From Sulfurospirillum halorespirans DSM 13726 (lineage in GTDB: Bacteria > Campylobacterota > Campylobacteria > Campylobacterales > Sulfurospirillaceae), in assembly GCF_001723605.1 (NCBI RefSeq), contig NZ_CP017111.1, positions 2,604,001 to 2,668,000 of the forward strand: a DNA stretch of 64,000 nt, given 5' to 3'. Shown here piece by piece: positions 1 through 9,521 of the stretch. Numbering within the stretch: the first letter of the stretch is position 1; every line of letters starts with the position of its first letter. A model generated the notes under the pieces. The model ran no database searches and was not told the origin of the DNA. It was given only the letters and a program-made list of their open reading frames with translations. The translations under genes were made by a program, and so were the position numbers.

Positions 1-554
1 TTATTTTTATTGACTTCGACTGCCATACTCCCGTAGGCAACACTGAAATAAGCATCAATAACTTTGGATATTTCCTCTTCGAGTGTCCCTTTTAAGCGCT
101 CTTCTTGTTCTTTGCGTGTAATTTTTGTTTTTGCAACCGTTTCACTGTGCATACCGGATGAAAAAAGATTGTAGGTTGTTGTCAAATCACCTCTGGCTTG
201 TTCGTATTTTTGCTCATCAAATCCTCGGTTATCTTTACGTGTTCCAGTAGATGCAATATCGACTTGGGGCAAAAAGTCGGCATACGCTTCTTGCGTCGAA
301 TAATCAGCCTGCACAATACGCTCTTGTGCTTGCCTAATGCGATAATTTGATTTAATTGCCGTCACAACCGCTTGCTTTAGCGTAACATTGTTGGTGTCGA
401 TGGAAGAAGAGTCTTTTTGCGTTAAAAAATTATTTAATTTTGCAATCATATCTTTTTGAGATTCATCCTCTTGTGAATCAAGTGCCAAAAGGGACGATAA
501 AGAAAAACTGCAGCATAGACACAGAGCAAAAAAAACGTTTACCTTTTTAACCAT
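1..554 (-). CDS. TolC-family outer-membrane efflux/secretion protein, 3' part outside window
   Basis: I translated this directly: it begins MVKKVNVFFALCLCCSF, a signal peptide ending near LLALDSQ, followed by a segment (LKQAVVTAIKSN, then QAQERIVQADYSTQEAYADFLPQ) typical of the helical repeat of TolC-family outer-membrane factors. It would form the outer-membrane channel of a type I secretion or efflux system. The start is ATG at 554, 12 bases after the stop of the MotB-like gene, so it is very likely the third gene of that operon. The window cuts it after about 184 codons, so about half or more of a usual TolC protein lies outside. The link to the proton-channel pair suggests secretion of a large adhesin, which is inference. 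Confidence 0.8.
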   Translation of the reverse strand, partial: MVKKVNVFFALCLCCSFSLSSLLALDSQEDESQKDMIAKLNNFLTQKDSSSIDTNNVTLKQAVVTAIKSNYRIRQAQERIVQADYSTQEAYADFLPQVDIASTGTRKDNRGFDEQKYEQARGDLTTTYNLFSSGMHSETVAKTKITRKEQEERLKGTLEEEISKVIDAYFSVAYGSMAVEVNKN

Positions 555-566
555 CACTTCTATTCC

Positions 567-1199
567 TCACTTAACATCTATTTTCAAATACCCAAAGTCA
601 TAATTATTGGTGCTTTGTTGCTTATAACTCACGTGGATTTTATTTTTAAATTCGTCCATACTCTCAAGTTTATTTTTTAAACTCAAAATTCTGCCTATGG
701 AAACTTGTTTTGCTTGTGTTGAACTTATCAGTTTTTTTGTATCCCCTACGCTAATAACAAATTGGGCATTCGGTTTTGCTTTTGCTATTTTTCCCATGGT
801 TTTAACCAATTGACTCAGTGCATTTTGCTGTGGGAAATAGTCGTTGTTTTTAAAGACAATTAAAAGATCGGACTCTTTTACCTCAACAACACTTGATGTG
901 TCCTTTTGCTTACTCAATGTATTTTCACCCACATCGGTACTACTTTGCACCGTTGGGTCTTTTTGATTTATTTTGGCAGATGAAAAGATTATTTTTGGAG
1001 ATTCTTTAGGCACAACCATATTCTGCGTCATCTCTTGAGGAACGTCTTGTTTGGCATTTTTTGAGGTAAACTGCATGTAGTAACCAACATTAACAAACAT
1101 GATCAATACAAAAAGGAGTAAAACCAATATAACAGAAGAGAAGAGATCAACATATGAAATATAGGGATTCATCTCTCCATCTTCAGAACTAGCAGCCAT
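567..1199 (-). CDS. MotB/SiiA-like membrane protein with OmpA-like C-terminus
   Basis: The 210-residue protein has one N-terminal membrane helix (about residues 16-40) that starts with an acidic residue in the context SYVDLFSSVILVLLL, the position of the ion-carrying Asp in MotB-type stator subunits. A low-complexity linker follows, then a periplasmic domain of about 100 residues resembling the OmpA/MotB peptidoglycan-binding fold. The length equals that recalled for Salmonella SiiA, which with SiiB forms a proton channel energising a type I secretion system. It sits 30 bases downstream of a MotA-like gene and just upstream of a TolC-family gene, which supports the SiiA-like reading. A ZorB-like role is the main alternative. 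Confidence 0.6.
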   Translation of the reverse strand: MAASSEDGEMNPYISYVDLFSSVILVLLLFVLIMFVNVGYYMQFTSKNAKQDVPQEMTQNMVVPKESPKIIFSSAKINQKDPTVQSSTDVGENTLSKQKDTSSVVEVKESDLLIVFKNNDYFPQQNALSQLVKTMGKIAKAKPNAQFVISVGDTKKLISSTQAKQVSIGRILSLKNKLESMDEFKNKIHVSYKQQSTNNYDFGYLKIDVK

Positions 1200-1229
1200 T
1201 TACTTTCCTACGTTTTTTATTTGTTTTAT

Positions 1230-3335
1230 TTACTGATTTTTCGTAAACAAAGAGCCAAAAAAGCCTTTGATTTCGTCCGCAACGCTGGGGCCATGAAGTG
1301 TATTTTGTTGATCAAGGCGCGCTATAATATCTTCAATATTTTTAAGTGACTGCTCCATAAGAACCACGTGATGTTGTGTACTCTCAATTTTCTGGCTCAG
1401 TTGAGCAATCATGTTACGCGCACTTTCAGCACTTTGAATAAAATAGGTCTCTTCAAATGCCTTATTTTGAGCTAACGAGAGCTGCGCTGTTTGTTCTAGT
1501 GCTAAAAGATTGGATACGACCGTATCAAGAAGCTCCTTCTCTTGCACCATACTATTTTTTTGTGTCTCATGGCTCTCTTTTTGAGTCTCTACATAGCTGG
1601 CATGAAAAGCTTCGTGTGCCACCAAAAGAGATTCTAACGACTGCTTATTTCGACTAATGGCATGTTCAACCTCTCCAATCGCTCCACGAAGATCACTCGA
1701 AGCGTTCAATGATTCGAGTTTAAATGTCTCTTGTATTTCACCCACACGAGCAAGTGTCTGCTGTGTTTGCTCGATTGAGCTATGTATCCCTTCAAAAAGA
1801 TGATAGGCATTTTCTTGGTTAAGGATCATTTGATGGCTATCTTCACGTGATTGATGCGTGAAAAGCTCTACATATTTTATCTCTTCATGGAGCGTTACAT
1901 CCAGCGTATCAAGCTGGTGTTGCATTTGAGCATACGCGCGGACACTCTCATCAAACTGACTATTTTGGGTTGTCGCGATTAAGGAGAGTGTTTGAGCACT
2001 CGCACTCACGTGTGTAAAGATTTCTGATAATTGATGGTTTGTCTCCACAACCCGTTCAATCATCTGACCTAATTTACTTTCGTTTTGAGTTAACGTCTGA
2101 ATCACTTTTTCACTCTCATGCGACATACTGTCTTTAAGCTCTGCAACCGCTACGAAGGATCGTTGATGGGTTTCTTCGTTTACATGTAAGATTTGCTCAT
2201 TCAGGGTTACCAAGGATTGCGTCGTGGTTTGCTGAACATCTATTTTATGGCTGGTATCTTCGAGTGTACGGCTAATGGTTTGAAGGGATGACGCATGCTG
2301 TGTTAAAAGCTCTGTTTGCTGGGTGTTTATAACGACTTCTTGATCATAGTGTACCTCTAATGTCTTATCTCTTTGGATAATATGCGTCACAAGATGATCA
2401 AATTTTTCTTCATACCCTCTTTGCTGATGGGTAATGGTTTGCAATGTCTGATGCTGTTCTTCCATCACATTTTTGATAGAAGAGAGCGTTTGCGCCATTA
2501 CATGAAAGTTTTCATTTGATTGTGTCAGTTTTGAAACTTCCTGTGTAAAGCTCGTCATCTGCTCAAGGAAAAGGTCAATGAAACTTCTACGTTGTTCAGG
2601 CAAAGCAACGGTTGAACCAGTCGTCGCTTGACCTAACGCTTCAGGTGCTATATCAATAATTCTGTTTTTTAACCAATCCTCAACGCCACTAATCAAGGTA
2701 TCTTGTGATCGAAACAGAATGTAACCATTGATGCCTAAAATAACAGCAGAAACAACACCAAAAAGGGAAGCACCAAATCCAATAGCCATACCCGAAAGTG
2801 GTCCTGAAAAATCTTGCATAATCTGCTTGATATCAATATCGCCATTGAGCCCTAAAATAATTTGCCCCATATTATCAATCGCTTCAACCAGTCCCACAAA
2901 GGTACCAAGCAAACCAATCAACATAGACGTATTGATAAAAAAGTTAATATACGATTTTTGTTTGCGAAATTTACTATCAAGCCAATCAATAATATTACGA
3001 GATTCGTCTTGGGTAAAAAGCATCTGCTGTTGGCTCTTTCGAGTGATCAGCATATGGGCAATATTCGCAGGCAAAAGAGAATCGATACTTTTAATGTAAA
3101 ATTCATACCCTGTTTTTTTATACGCAAGTGCGCCAAACGTTCCACCCAACATCATGATGCCATAGCCGCTCACTATTTGATAGAGGGTTCCAACAATGAG
3201 CAAACCTAAAATTGAGGTACTAAAAATAACCGTTGCCATGAAGAAAACAGTGAGGAGTTCAGCATTTGTATAAACAATGTAAAGAATGAAGAGCCAGATA
3301 ATCAAATAAGCTTTGAGGACTTTAATACGTTTCAT
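1230..3335 (-). CDS. MotA/TolQ/ExbB-type proton channel subunit with long coiled-coil tail
   Basis: The 701-residue protein has hydrophobic segments at about residues 8-27, 28-60, 132-152 and 182-207. The last two (SMLIGLLGTFVGLVEAI and SGMAIGFGASLFGVVSAV) match the MotA/TolQ/ExbB channel core. After residue 250 the protein is almost entirely Gln/Glu/His-rich heptad-like sequence, a predicted long cytoplasmic coiled coil. With the MotB-like partner it should form a proton-driven stator. Long tails of this kind are known in ZorA and in channel proteins of adhesin secretion systems. It is first in the minus-strand operon and carries an in-frame copy of the TTACATGTAA repeat (read as LHVN) at about 2180. 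Confidence 0.65.
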   Translation of the reverse strand: MKRIKVLKAYLIIWLFILYIVYTNAELLTVFFMATVIFSTSILGLLIVGTLYQIVSGYGIMMLGGTFGALAYKKTGYEFYIKSIDSLLPANIAHMLITRKSQQQMLFTQDESRNIIDWLDSKFRKQKSYINFFINTSMLIGLLGTFVGLVEAIDNMGQIILGLNGDIDIKQIMQDFSGPLSGMAIGFGASLFGVVSAVILGINGYILFRSQDTLISGVEDWLKNRIIDIAPEALGQATTGSTVALPEQRRSFIDLFLEQMTSFTQEVSKLTQSNENFHVMAQTLSSIKNVMEEQHQTLQTITHQQRGYEEKFDHLVTHIIQRDKTLEVHYDQEVVINTQQTELLTQHASSLQTISRTLEDTSHKIDVQQTTTQSLVTLNEQILHVNEETHQRSFVAVAELKDSMSHESEKVIQTLTQNESKLGQMIERVVETNHQLSEIFTHVSASAQTLSLIATTQNSQFDESVRAYAQMQHQLDTLDVTLHEEIKYVELFTHQSREDSHQMILNQENAYHLFEGIHSSIEQTQQTLARVGEIQETFKLESLNASSDLRGAIGEVEHAISRNKQSLESLLVAHEAFHASYVETQKESHETQKNSMVQEKELLDTVVSNLLALEQTAQLSLAQNKAFEETYFIQSAESARNMIAQLSQKIESTQHHVVLMEQSLKNIEDIIARLDQQNTLHGPSVADEIKGFFGSLFTKNQ

Positions 3336-3557
3336 ATGCTTTTTAAATTCTTCCTTTTCTCAAAATAAATTCAAACATTAGGGGGATAGGGATCGAGTGT
3401 ATTAAAATTAGGCTATTTTGACTCTATTATGTACCGATACAGCGCTTATACTTACAATTCTATCAATAGTTATGTACAAGATCCCTTAAAGAAAATAAAA
3501 GTTACATAAAAGTATCACGAAAACAATTTAAGGAAAAATAAATCTTTACATGTAAAG

Positions 3558-4613
3558 CTACCTAAGCAACGTTTTCTCAGCGCCCTCTAAAATCATTTTG
3601 ACTTCCGCATCCGATGCTTCGTAGTGATAAAACGTTTTGTAAAACTGCTTCACCTCCTGCTCCATTGAAATATCGGCAAAGCGTTCAGGGTAAAACATCT
3701 TCCCAAGCCATAAGGGTTGCAGAGCCCCTTCGGCACTACGAACCGACCAAAGATAAACGCCTGTGGGAACGACGTAGACGCGTTTGTTTTTGATCGCACT
3801 CAGTGTTTGAAAAGCGGGATTGCTTACAATGACATCGCGACTGGGGTTGCTGTTCGTGATGATGACATCAGGATTCCAGACCAAAACCTGTTCTGCGTTG
3901 ATGATCTTCACCATCTCTTTTGTGTCAACCGCGTAATCACTCGCAACATTGTTTCCACCTGCGATTTTGATGTACTGCGCGCCAATGTCATTGTCATTGA
4001 TCGTGGAGTAATTGCCTGCTGAAAAGTTCAGCGCTAAGACAGCGAGCTTGTGTGAAACCGTGGACGTGCGTTTTTGCACCTCTTGGAGCATTGTGTCGTA
4101 GTAGCGGTTAAACGCTTGCGCTTTTTGAGGGGCATCCTCACCTAAAATCTCCGCGATAAGACGTATGCTCTCTTTGATCTCTTCTATGGTTGCGAAGCTA
4201 CTGATCTTGACAACCGTGATGCCTGAAGCTTGAAGTTGCGCAACATTGGCTTCACTAAGAAAAAACGATGTTGGGCCAAAGACGACTTGTGTTTTAGAAG
4301 CGATGAGTGCTTCGATACTGGAGGAAAGATTGGTGCTTGCACTATTTTGCTTTACTGAGGGAAAAATGGTGTAAAACATCTCCGAGAGTCTGGGAACACT
4401 GGAGGCTATTTTTCCCTCAGCGCCAAGCATACATGTCACCTGTGCAAATGCGCCAATGAGTGGGGTGACTCTTTTTATATGTAAAGGAACAGCGACCTCT
4501 TTTGCGTCGCTGTCTTTAACCATGCGAAACCCCTCATCGGCGTAACCAGATGAAACCAAAAGTAAACACGCTAAAAAAAGAATAGCGCGAAGTATTACAG
4601 TTTGATTTCGCAT
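3558..4613 (-). CDS. Periplasmic binding protein of an iron/siderophore/cobalamin-type ABC importer
   Basis: I chose ATG at 4613 (MRNQTVILRAILFLACLL...), which follows a purine-rich GGTGGAAA; a GTG four codons upstream is possible. The N-terminus is a signal peptide. The body looks like the BtuF/FecB/FepB class: conserved VTPLIGAFAQVTCMLGAEGKI near the N-terminus, a long central helix region, and VLVWNPDVIITNSNPSRD plus RVYVVPTGVYLW in the second lobe. It should capture a metal chelate after the TonB receptor upstream imports it. The start lies inside the methyltransferase gene, so translation is probably coupled. No permease or ATPase for it is visible in the window. Confidence 0.75.
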   Translation of the reverse strand: MRNQTVILRAILFLACLLLVSSGYADEGFRMVKDSDAKEVAVPLHIKRVTPLIGAFAQVTCMLGAEGKIASSVPRLSEMFYTIFPSVKQNSASTNLSSSIEALIASKTQVVFGPTSFFLSEANVAQLQASGITVVKISSFATIEEIKESIRLIAEILGEDAPQKAQAFNRYYDTMLQEVQKRTSTVSHKLAVLALNFSAGNYSTINDNDIGAQYIKIAGGNNVASDYAVDTKEMVKIINAEQVLVWNPDVIITNSNPSRDVIVSNPAFQTLSAIKNKRVYVVPTGVYLWSVRSAEGALQPLWLGKMFYPERFADISMEQEVKQFYKTFYHYEASDAEVKMILEGAEKTLLR

Positions 4614-5431
4614 GGTTTCCACCACATCACATAGGTTTTGGTTGTGCGAAGCAAATGTATTCGCCCATCTTCTAATACATCTAAATAGCGATCAACATTT
4701 GCACGGTACCGCTCTTCGTGTTCAGGCAAAATCGTTCCTAAAAAGCGTAAATCTTCATACGCGTCTTCTTTGGTGGTGTAAAATCGCTCAAATCCATCGT
4801 CCAACACGACAACACTAGGATTGGCACCCATGTCGTAGATCATATTAAACGTCACGTTATAATCAAACATGCGTGCATCGGGGCGTGGTTTGGGTGCGGG
4901 AATATCGCTAATGCCTTCTAAAAAATCGAGTTGAATTTCCCTCAGGCTTGGTGCATTGGCAAAACTCATCACAAAGACGTATTTGGTTGCGAGTTGGTTG
5001 AGTTTAATCAGATCAAACATGCCCACGGAGCGCGAAGCTATGGCGATGTCGTGCTTGCCAATTTTTGAGACCGCATCCTCATCAAGCCAGCTTTGAAACA
5101 GAGGCGTGACATTATCAAGCCCCTCATGTTTAGCATTGTGCATGCAACGCTCTAGCATCTTTTCATACGCGTCCACACACGTCACCGATTTGGCTTTTTT
5201 TGCCATCGGAACAGTTAAACGTCCAGGGCCGCAGCCAATGTCCACAACCGTGTCATCTTTGGTAATCATCATAGCATCCACCTGTTTTTGGGTAAAAGCC
5301 TTTTCAAGTTTTGCCATGCCATCGTACATCTCTGTAATAGTGTTCCAGTCAATTCCTGGCGTTTTAGGATCTCCTTGCATTGCAAAACGATTGCGATGGA
5401 GGAGTTCCCAGTTTACTAACCCTTTCATCAT
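4595..5431 (-). CDS. SAM-dependent class I methyltransferase in iron-uptake operon
   Basis: The 278-residue protein has the glycine-rich SAM-binding motif VVDIGCGPG at about residues 62-70, an acidic residue at the end of strand 2 (VTCVDAYEKM), and a Rossmann-type pattern. The substrate cannot be told from sequence. It lies between a TonB-dependent receptor and a binding protein, 5 bases from the former and overlapping the latter, so it may modify a chelator or the imported ligand. Tandem ATG codons occur at 5431 and 5428, and AAGGAA upstream fits the second slightly better. Confidence 0.7.
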   Translation of the reverse strand: MMKGLVNWELLHRNRFAMQGDPKTPGIDWNTITEMYDGMAKLEKAFTQKQVDAMMITKDDTVVDIGCGPGRLTVPMAKKAKSVTCVDAYEKMLERCMHNAKHEGLDNVTPLFQSWLDEDAVSKIGKHDIAIASRSVGMFDLIKLNQLATKYVFVMSFANAPSLREIQLDFLEGISDIPAPKPRPDARMFDYNVTFNMIYDMGANPSVVVLDDGFERFYTTKEDAYEDLRFLGTILPEHEERYRANVDRYLDVLEDGRIHLLRTTKTYVMWWKPCEIKL

Positions 5432-5436
5432 TTTCC

Positions 5437-7554
5437 TTAAAATCTAACTTCAACTGAAGCGGTAATATTGCGTGGTTCACCTAGGAAAAGGCTGGTTGAA
5501 CCTGCAACGCTATTACCATCCAATCCATTACTTGCAAAGATGCCTCCCCAATATTTTTCATCAGTAATGTTATTGACAGAGAGTCTAAAAATTGTTCGAT
5601 CGCCTAAAAGTTTTTTAGTGGCATAGCGAGCTCCTAAATCAATCGTGAAATACTCATCCGCCCATTGCGTATTAGCAGGGTCAATCGCTCGCTCGCCTGT
5701 GTAGTGAAAATTGCTACTTAGCACGAGTTCTTCAAAGCTTGGAATGGTGTATTCAACCAAAAGATTCGCTTGCCACTCTGGCATACCAAGGGCTTGTTTG
5801 TTATTGATATTGGCTATTTTTGCACCGTTAATTTCGGTATCCATAAAGGTTACGCCTCCAAAAAGAGCCACTGAATTGGTCAGCTTTCCTGAAGCCATAA
5901 ATTCAATACCCTTGTTCGTTTGTTCACCTTGTTCTTCAAACACACCATCATAGCCGGTATACGCAGTCGGTCGCTCAATTTGGAAAAGTGCGGTGGAAAG
6001 ATCAACATATTCAAGGGCAAGTTTGGCACCCACTTCATACTGCTTGCTTCGGTAAGGATCAAGTGTTCGCGTCACACCATTAATATCTGTTCCAGATTCA
6101 CCTGGTTGGATACTGTCTGCATACGTAATGTACACGCTTAAATTTTCAATCGGTTGATAAATTACACTAGCAGCATAGCTGTACCCACTCTTAGAGACAT
6201 CCGAAGTCGTTGCACCTGATGTGTTGTACGCTTCCGTGCCAATCCAACTTTTATTGGTCGAAAGAAGTACCTGCCATTGGTCATTGAGTTTGATCGTATC
6301 GCCCAAGGTTAAAGTTTTGACATCGGTTGTAGAGGAGACATAGCGCTTACCATTGGTATTATTTGTACTGTAAATATCCCAAATATAGCCGTTACCACCC
6401 ATTGCAATGTCATTTTCAAAACCTAAAAAGTCTTGTTTTGTTTTGATATAGCCCATGTAACTGTCAAGCTCAAATCGCCCTGCAGCAGTCGAAGGATTGA
6501 CCGTTGAGCTGGTATAAGTTCCATTGTTAGAATTAAAGGTATTGGTTAATCCATACAGTGCTCTATCGGCTCTTTGTGTGAGGTAACCGCCTTCTGCGTA
6601 CCAATGATCGGCTATATCGTATTTGAGTTTCCCGCTGTAGGTTGTTGTGGTAAGCTCTCTTCCCGCATTTTTTTGCGCATACTTCTCATCAGCAGCGTCA
6701 TACGCATCAGGAAGCGTGTACCTAGCAACACCCAGTGCAGTATAAGGCATGTTAAACTGTCCTGTATAGCCTTCTTTTATGTATTTATAGTAACTAAAAT
6801 TCGTCTCCAATGTCAGCCTATCTGTAAGGTAAAAATCAAGCCCTGTTGAGATGAGTTGTCGTCTAAGATTACTTCCCTCAACATACCCTTCGCCATCGCC
6901 TCCAACAAAAACGCCTCTGTAGCCTATTTTGTCATTAAACCTACCACCCACATCCATTTCAGCTTCGCCATGCCCACTTTCACCATATGTTAAAAGTAAA
7001 GAGTTCTCATACTCTTTGGTTGGACGTTTTCGTTCAAAATTATAAATACCCGAAGGATTGGCAGCACCGTAAAGAGAGCCTGCCAATCCATTTTGAATTT
7101 GAAGGCTATCAAACATCGCCATTGGTGTTGCGGTCGTAGAGACAACATGCAGACCATCCCAATAACTATTGGCAACCACGTCACCCCGCATACCTCTGGT
7201 TTGAGGGCGACCCACATCGGCACCTCCGCGCCACTCAATTTGGGCAGAAGGAATGTATTTGATAACATCTTCTAACCCTTGAGAACGTTGATTTTTAATG
7301 ATTTCTTTCGGAATGGTATTGACCTGATACGGCACATCAAACGCTCTTTTATCACCAAGAGCTCCCATCGCAACATCTTTGGTTAGAAAACCATCGGCGA
7401 TGCCACCTTCTAACTCCTGAAAACGTTGCGTCGAGACAACAACACTTTCAAGCGTTACACTGGTTTTCTCTCCACTCTCTTCGCACAAAGCACTTGTAGC
7501 ACATAAAGCGGTCACAAGTACAACGCTCAACCCCTTCAAACAGTTATTTTTCAC
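5437..7554 (-). CDS. TonB-dependent siderophore-type receptor
   Basis: A 705-residue outer-membrane receptor. It starts with GTG at 7554, five bases after AAGGAG; a signal peptide ends near ALCEESG. The plug domain shows DVPYQVNTIPKEIIKNQ and PQTRGMRGD, and the protein ends in aromatic-rich beta strands finishing ITASVEVRF, the usual C-terminal phenylalanine. The plug sequence is of the ferric-siderophore group rather than the copper group seen at 42.5-44.5 kb. It is the first gene of a three-gene operon with a methyltransferase and a binding protein. The ligand is unknown; iron chelate is the best guess. Confidence 0.85.
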   Translation of the reverse strand: MKNNCLKGLSVVLVTALCATSALCEESGEKTSVTLESVVVSTQRFQELEGGIADGFLTKDVAMGALGDKRAFDVPYQVNTIPKEIIKNQRSQGLEDVIKYIPSAQIEWRGGADVGRPQTRGMRGDVVANSYWDGLHVVSTTATPMAMFDSLQIQNGLAGSLYGAANPSGIYNFERKRPTKEYENSLLLTYGESGHGEAEMDVGGRFNDKIGYRGVFVGGDGEGYVEGSNLRRQLISTGLDFYLTDRLTLETNFSYYKYIKEGYTGQFNMPYTALGVARYTLPDAYDAADEKYAQKNAGRELTTTTYSGKLKYDIADHWYAEGGYLTQRADRALYGLTNTFNSNNGTYTSSTVNPSTAAGRFELDSYMGYIKTKQDFLGFENDIAMGGNGYIWDIYSTNNTNGKRYVSSTTDVKTLTLGDTIKLNDQWQVLLSTNKSWIGTEAYNTSGATTSDVSKSGYSYAASVIYQPIENLSVYITYADSIQPGESGTDINGVTRTLDPYRSKQYEVGAKLALEYVDLSTALFQIERPTAYTGYDGVFEEQGEQTNKGIEFMASGKLTNSVALFGGVTFMDTEINGAKIANINNKQALGMPEWQANLLVEYTIPSFEELVLSSNFHYTGERAIDPANTQWADEYFTIDLGARYATKKLLGDRTIFRLSVNNITDEKYWGGIFASNGLDGNSVAGSTSLFLGEPRNITASVEVRF

Positions 7555-7909
7555 CCTATCTCCTTAATGGTATTGTTTTATGGTATAAATTAATATATAA
7601 CGTATATTGCTACTTTACACGTTCATAAAATGAATAAAATCCCTTATAAAAGGAAATAAAACTGTAAATAAACTCTCTTATATCGATATTAAAAAAAAGT
7701 ATAACGATTATTTAACTCTAAAACTTCTTAATATCGCGTTAAAGAAATATTAAATGTCTATAAAAAAATCACAAAAATGAATAAAATTTAACCACTCTCT
7801 TTTAAAGGAAATTAGCCTAAAAAGTAATCTTTACATGTAAAGATTTTGTAGCCCTTGAATGCTATAATGTACCCACACAACGAGACTTAAAAATGCAAGG
7901 AGCTAAAGC
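7555..7909. promoter_or_regulatory. Divergent intergenic region between receptor operon and aspA
   Basis: This 355-base AT-rich stretch separates the divergent TonB receptor and aspA genes and must hold both promoters. I see no gene. Near aspA are TATAAT-like sequence (GCTATAATG at about 7861) as a plausible -10, and a perfect 20-bp palindrome centred on TTTACATGTAAA at 7826-7845. The stretch GTATAACGATTATTTA at about 7697 weakly resembles a Fur site but is not convincing. Confidence 0.5.
7826..7845. repeat. Longest copy of the iterated palindrome TTTACATGTAAA
   Basis: AATCTTTACATGTAAAGATT is a perfect 20-bp palindrome. Its 10-bp core TTACATGTAA occurs exactly 35 times by eye, starting at 2180, 3546, 7831, 9373, 12497, 14532, 16958, 17868, 20234, 21529, 22360, 22807, 24844, 25838, 26696, 27546, 28924, 30476, 31900, 38163, 38560, 41150, 42197, 42515, 46102, 47505, 51204, 52976, 55684, 55734, 56332, 57265, 58780, 59891 and 59958. 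Near copies lie at 13619, 18692 and 35864. About 20 are intergenic, the rest inside genes, where they read LHVK-like, FTCK-like or, at the end of selD, YM-stop. Function unknown. Confidence 0.9.
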
Positions 7910-9340
7910 GTGCGTACTCGAATCGAACATGATCTTATCGGCGATAAAGAGATTTCTAATGCGTGTTATTACGGTGTTCAAACGGCGCGAGCTATGGAGA
8001 ACTTTCACATCACGGGGGTGACACTGGGAAGCTTTCCTACTTTCATTGAGTCCATCGCCAAAGTTAAAAAAGCGGCAGCGCTTGCCAATTTTGAGTTAGA
8101 ACTTTTAGCAGAGAACAAGAAAAATGCGATCGTGCAGGCGTGCGAAGCCATTATCGCGGGTAAATTCCATGACCAGTTTGTGGTCGATATGATCCAAGGA
8201 GGGGCTGGAACTTCGACCAATATGAACGCGAATGAAGTGATCGCCAACATTGGTTTAGAGATTTTGGGGCACCAAAAAGGCGAATACATCTACCTGCATC
8301 CCAACAACGACGTCAACCTTTCGCAATCCACCAATGATGCTTACCCAACCGCCCTTCGCGTCGCACTGTATGAAAAACTAGGTGAGCTTGGCGAGTCGAT
8401 GGCAATCATTAAAAACTCGTTTGCTAAAAAAGCGAGTGAGTTCAAAGATGTCATCAAGATGGGGCGAACCCAACTCCAAGACGCGGTTCCTATGACGTTA
8501 GAGCAAGAGTTTCGAACTTACGCCGTGATGATCGGCGAGGACATCCAACGTGTGCATGAAGCAAGACAGTTAGTACGTGAGATCAATATGGGAGCTACCG
8601 CGATTGGAACGGGCATCAACGCGCATCCTGATTATGCTAAAACCGTGGAAGATAAACTGCAAGAGGTGACGGGGCGTCCGTTTATCACCGCGGGTGATTT
8701 GATCGAAGCGACGCAAGATACGGGCGCTTACGTGCAAATATCGGGTGTTTTGAAACGCGTCGCGACTAAAATGTCCAAAATCTGCAATGATCTTCGTCTT
8801 TTAAGTTCAGGCCCAAGGACGGGTTTTGGCGAGATCAATTTACCTGCGATGCAACCAGGTAGCTCCATTATGCCTGGCAAAGTCAACCCTGTTATTCCCG
8901 AAGTCGTGAACCAAGTCTGTTTCCAAGTCATCGGCACTGACATCGCCGTGACGATGGCGTGTGAAGCGGGACAACTGCAACTCAATGTTTTTGAGCCACT
9001 CATCGCTTACAATCTTTTCAACTCGGTCAATATGATGAAAAACGCCTTTGAAGCACTCGCGTATACCTGCGTGGATGGCATCACGGCAAACAAAGAGCAC
9101 TGCAAAAATTTGGTGCTCAACAGCATCGGTCTTGTCACGGCACTCAATCCTTACTTAGGCTACGAAAACTCCACCATCGTTGCCAAAGAGGCGTTAGAAA
9201 CTGGCGGTTCGGTGTATGACATCGTTTTAGCCAAAGGGTTGCTCGCCAAAGAAGAGTTGGATGAGATCATCAAGCCAGAAAACATGATCCAACCCCACAA
9301 TTTCGGTCTTTCCGAGAAAAATAAGTTCGAAAAACTCTAA
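7910..9340 (+). CDS. aspA: Aspartate ammonia-lyase (aspartase), copy 1
   Basis: The 476-residue protein matches aspartase end to end. The family signature GSSIMPGKVNP sits in the last third, and it has GGAGTSTNMNANEV, STNDAYPTALR and GATAIGTG substrate-site loops. It converts L-aspartate to fumarate and ammonia, feeding fumarate respiration. The start is GTG at 7910 after AAGGAGC. A rho-independent terminator follows at 9344. A second aspartase gene follows in the same direction with about nine in ten residues the same by eye. This copy uses GCG/GGC-rich, less biased codons than its neighbour. Confidence 0.93.
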   Translation: MRTRIEHDLIGDKEISNACYYGVQTARAMENFHITGVTLGSFPTFIESIAKVKKAAALANFELELLAENKKNAIVQACEAIIAGKFHDQFVVDMIQGGAGTSTNMNANEVIANIGLEILGHQKGEYIYLHPNNDVNLSQSTNDAYPTALRVALYEKLGELGESMAIIKNSFAKKASEFKDVIKMGRTQLQDAVPMTLEQEFRTYAVMIGEDIQRVHEARQLVREINMGATAIGTGINAHPDYAKTVEDKLQEVTGRPFITAGDLIEATQDTGAYVQISGVLKRVATKMSKICNDLRLLSSGPRTGFGEINLPAMQPGSSIMPGKVNPVIPEVVNQVCFQVIGTDIAVTMACEAGQLQLNVFEPLIAYNLFNSVNMMKNAFEALAYTCVDGITANKEHCKNLVLNSIGLVTALNPYLGYENSTIVAKEALETGGSVYDIVLAKGLLAKEELDEIIKPENMIQPHNFGLSEKNKFEKL

Positions 9341-9343
9341 CTA

Positions 9344-9374
9344 AACAGGGGCTTTGGCTCCTGTTCTTTCCTTT
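9344..9374 (+). terminator. Rho-independent terminator after aspA copy 1
   Basis: AACAGGGGC, loop TTTG, GCTCCTGTT (one G-T wobble) followed by CTTTCCTTT. It separates the two aspartase genes into distinct units. The palindrome repeat at 9372 begins in its T tract. Confidence 0.8.
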
Positions 9375-9521
9375 ACATGTAACCGCCAGTATCACTTAAA
9401 TTTTATATATACACATTAATTTCATTCTTTCAATCTTTTTTTAAAATCTTTTCCAAAAAGTCATTTTCAAGTCTCTTTGGAGGTTTAAACTTCCACTACC
9501 TTTAAATCTTAAGGAGACACA

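Noticed and set aside
2728-3209. Plus-strand ORFs of 115-123 codons opposite the MotA-like gene
   Set aside because: They are antisense shadows with no domain or ribosome site, opposite a well-supported gene.
7697-7712. Possible Fur box upstream of the siderophore-type receptor
   Set aside because: GTATAACGATTATTTA matches the Fur pattern only loosely and such AT-rich words are frequent in this region.
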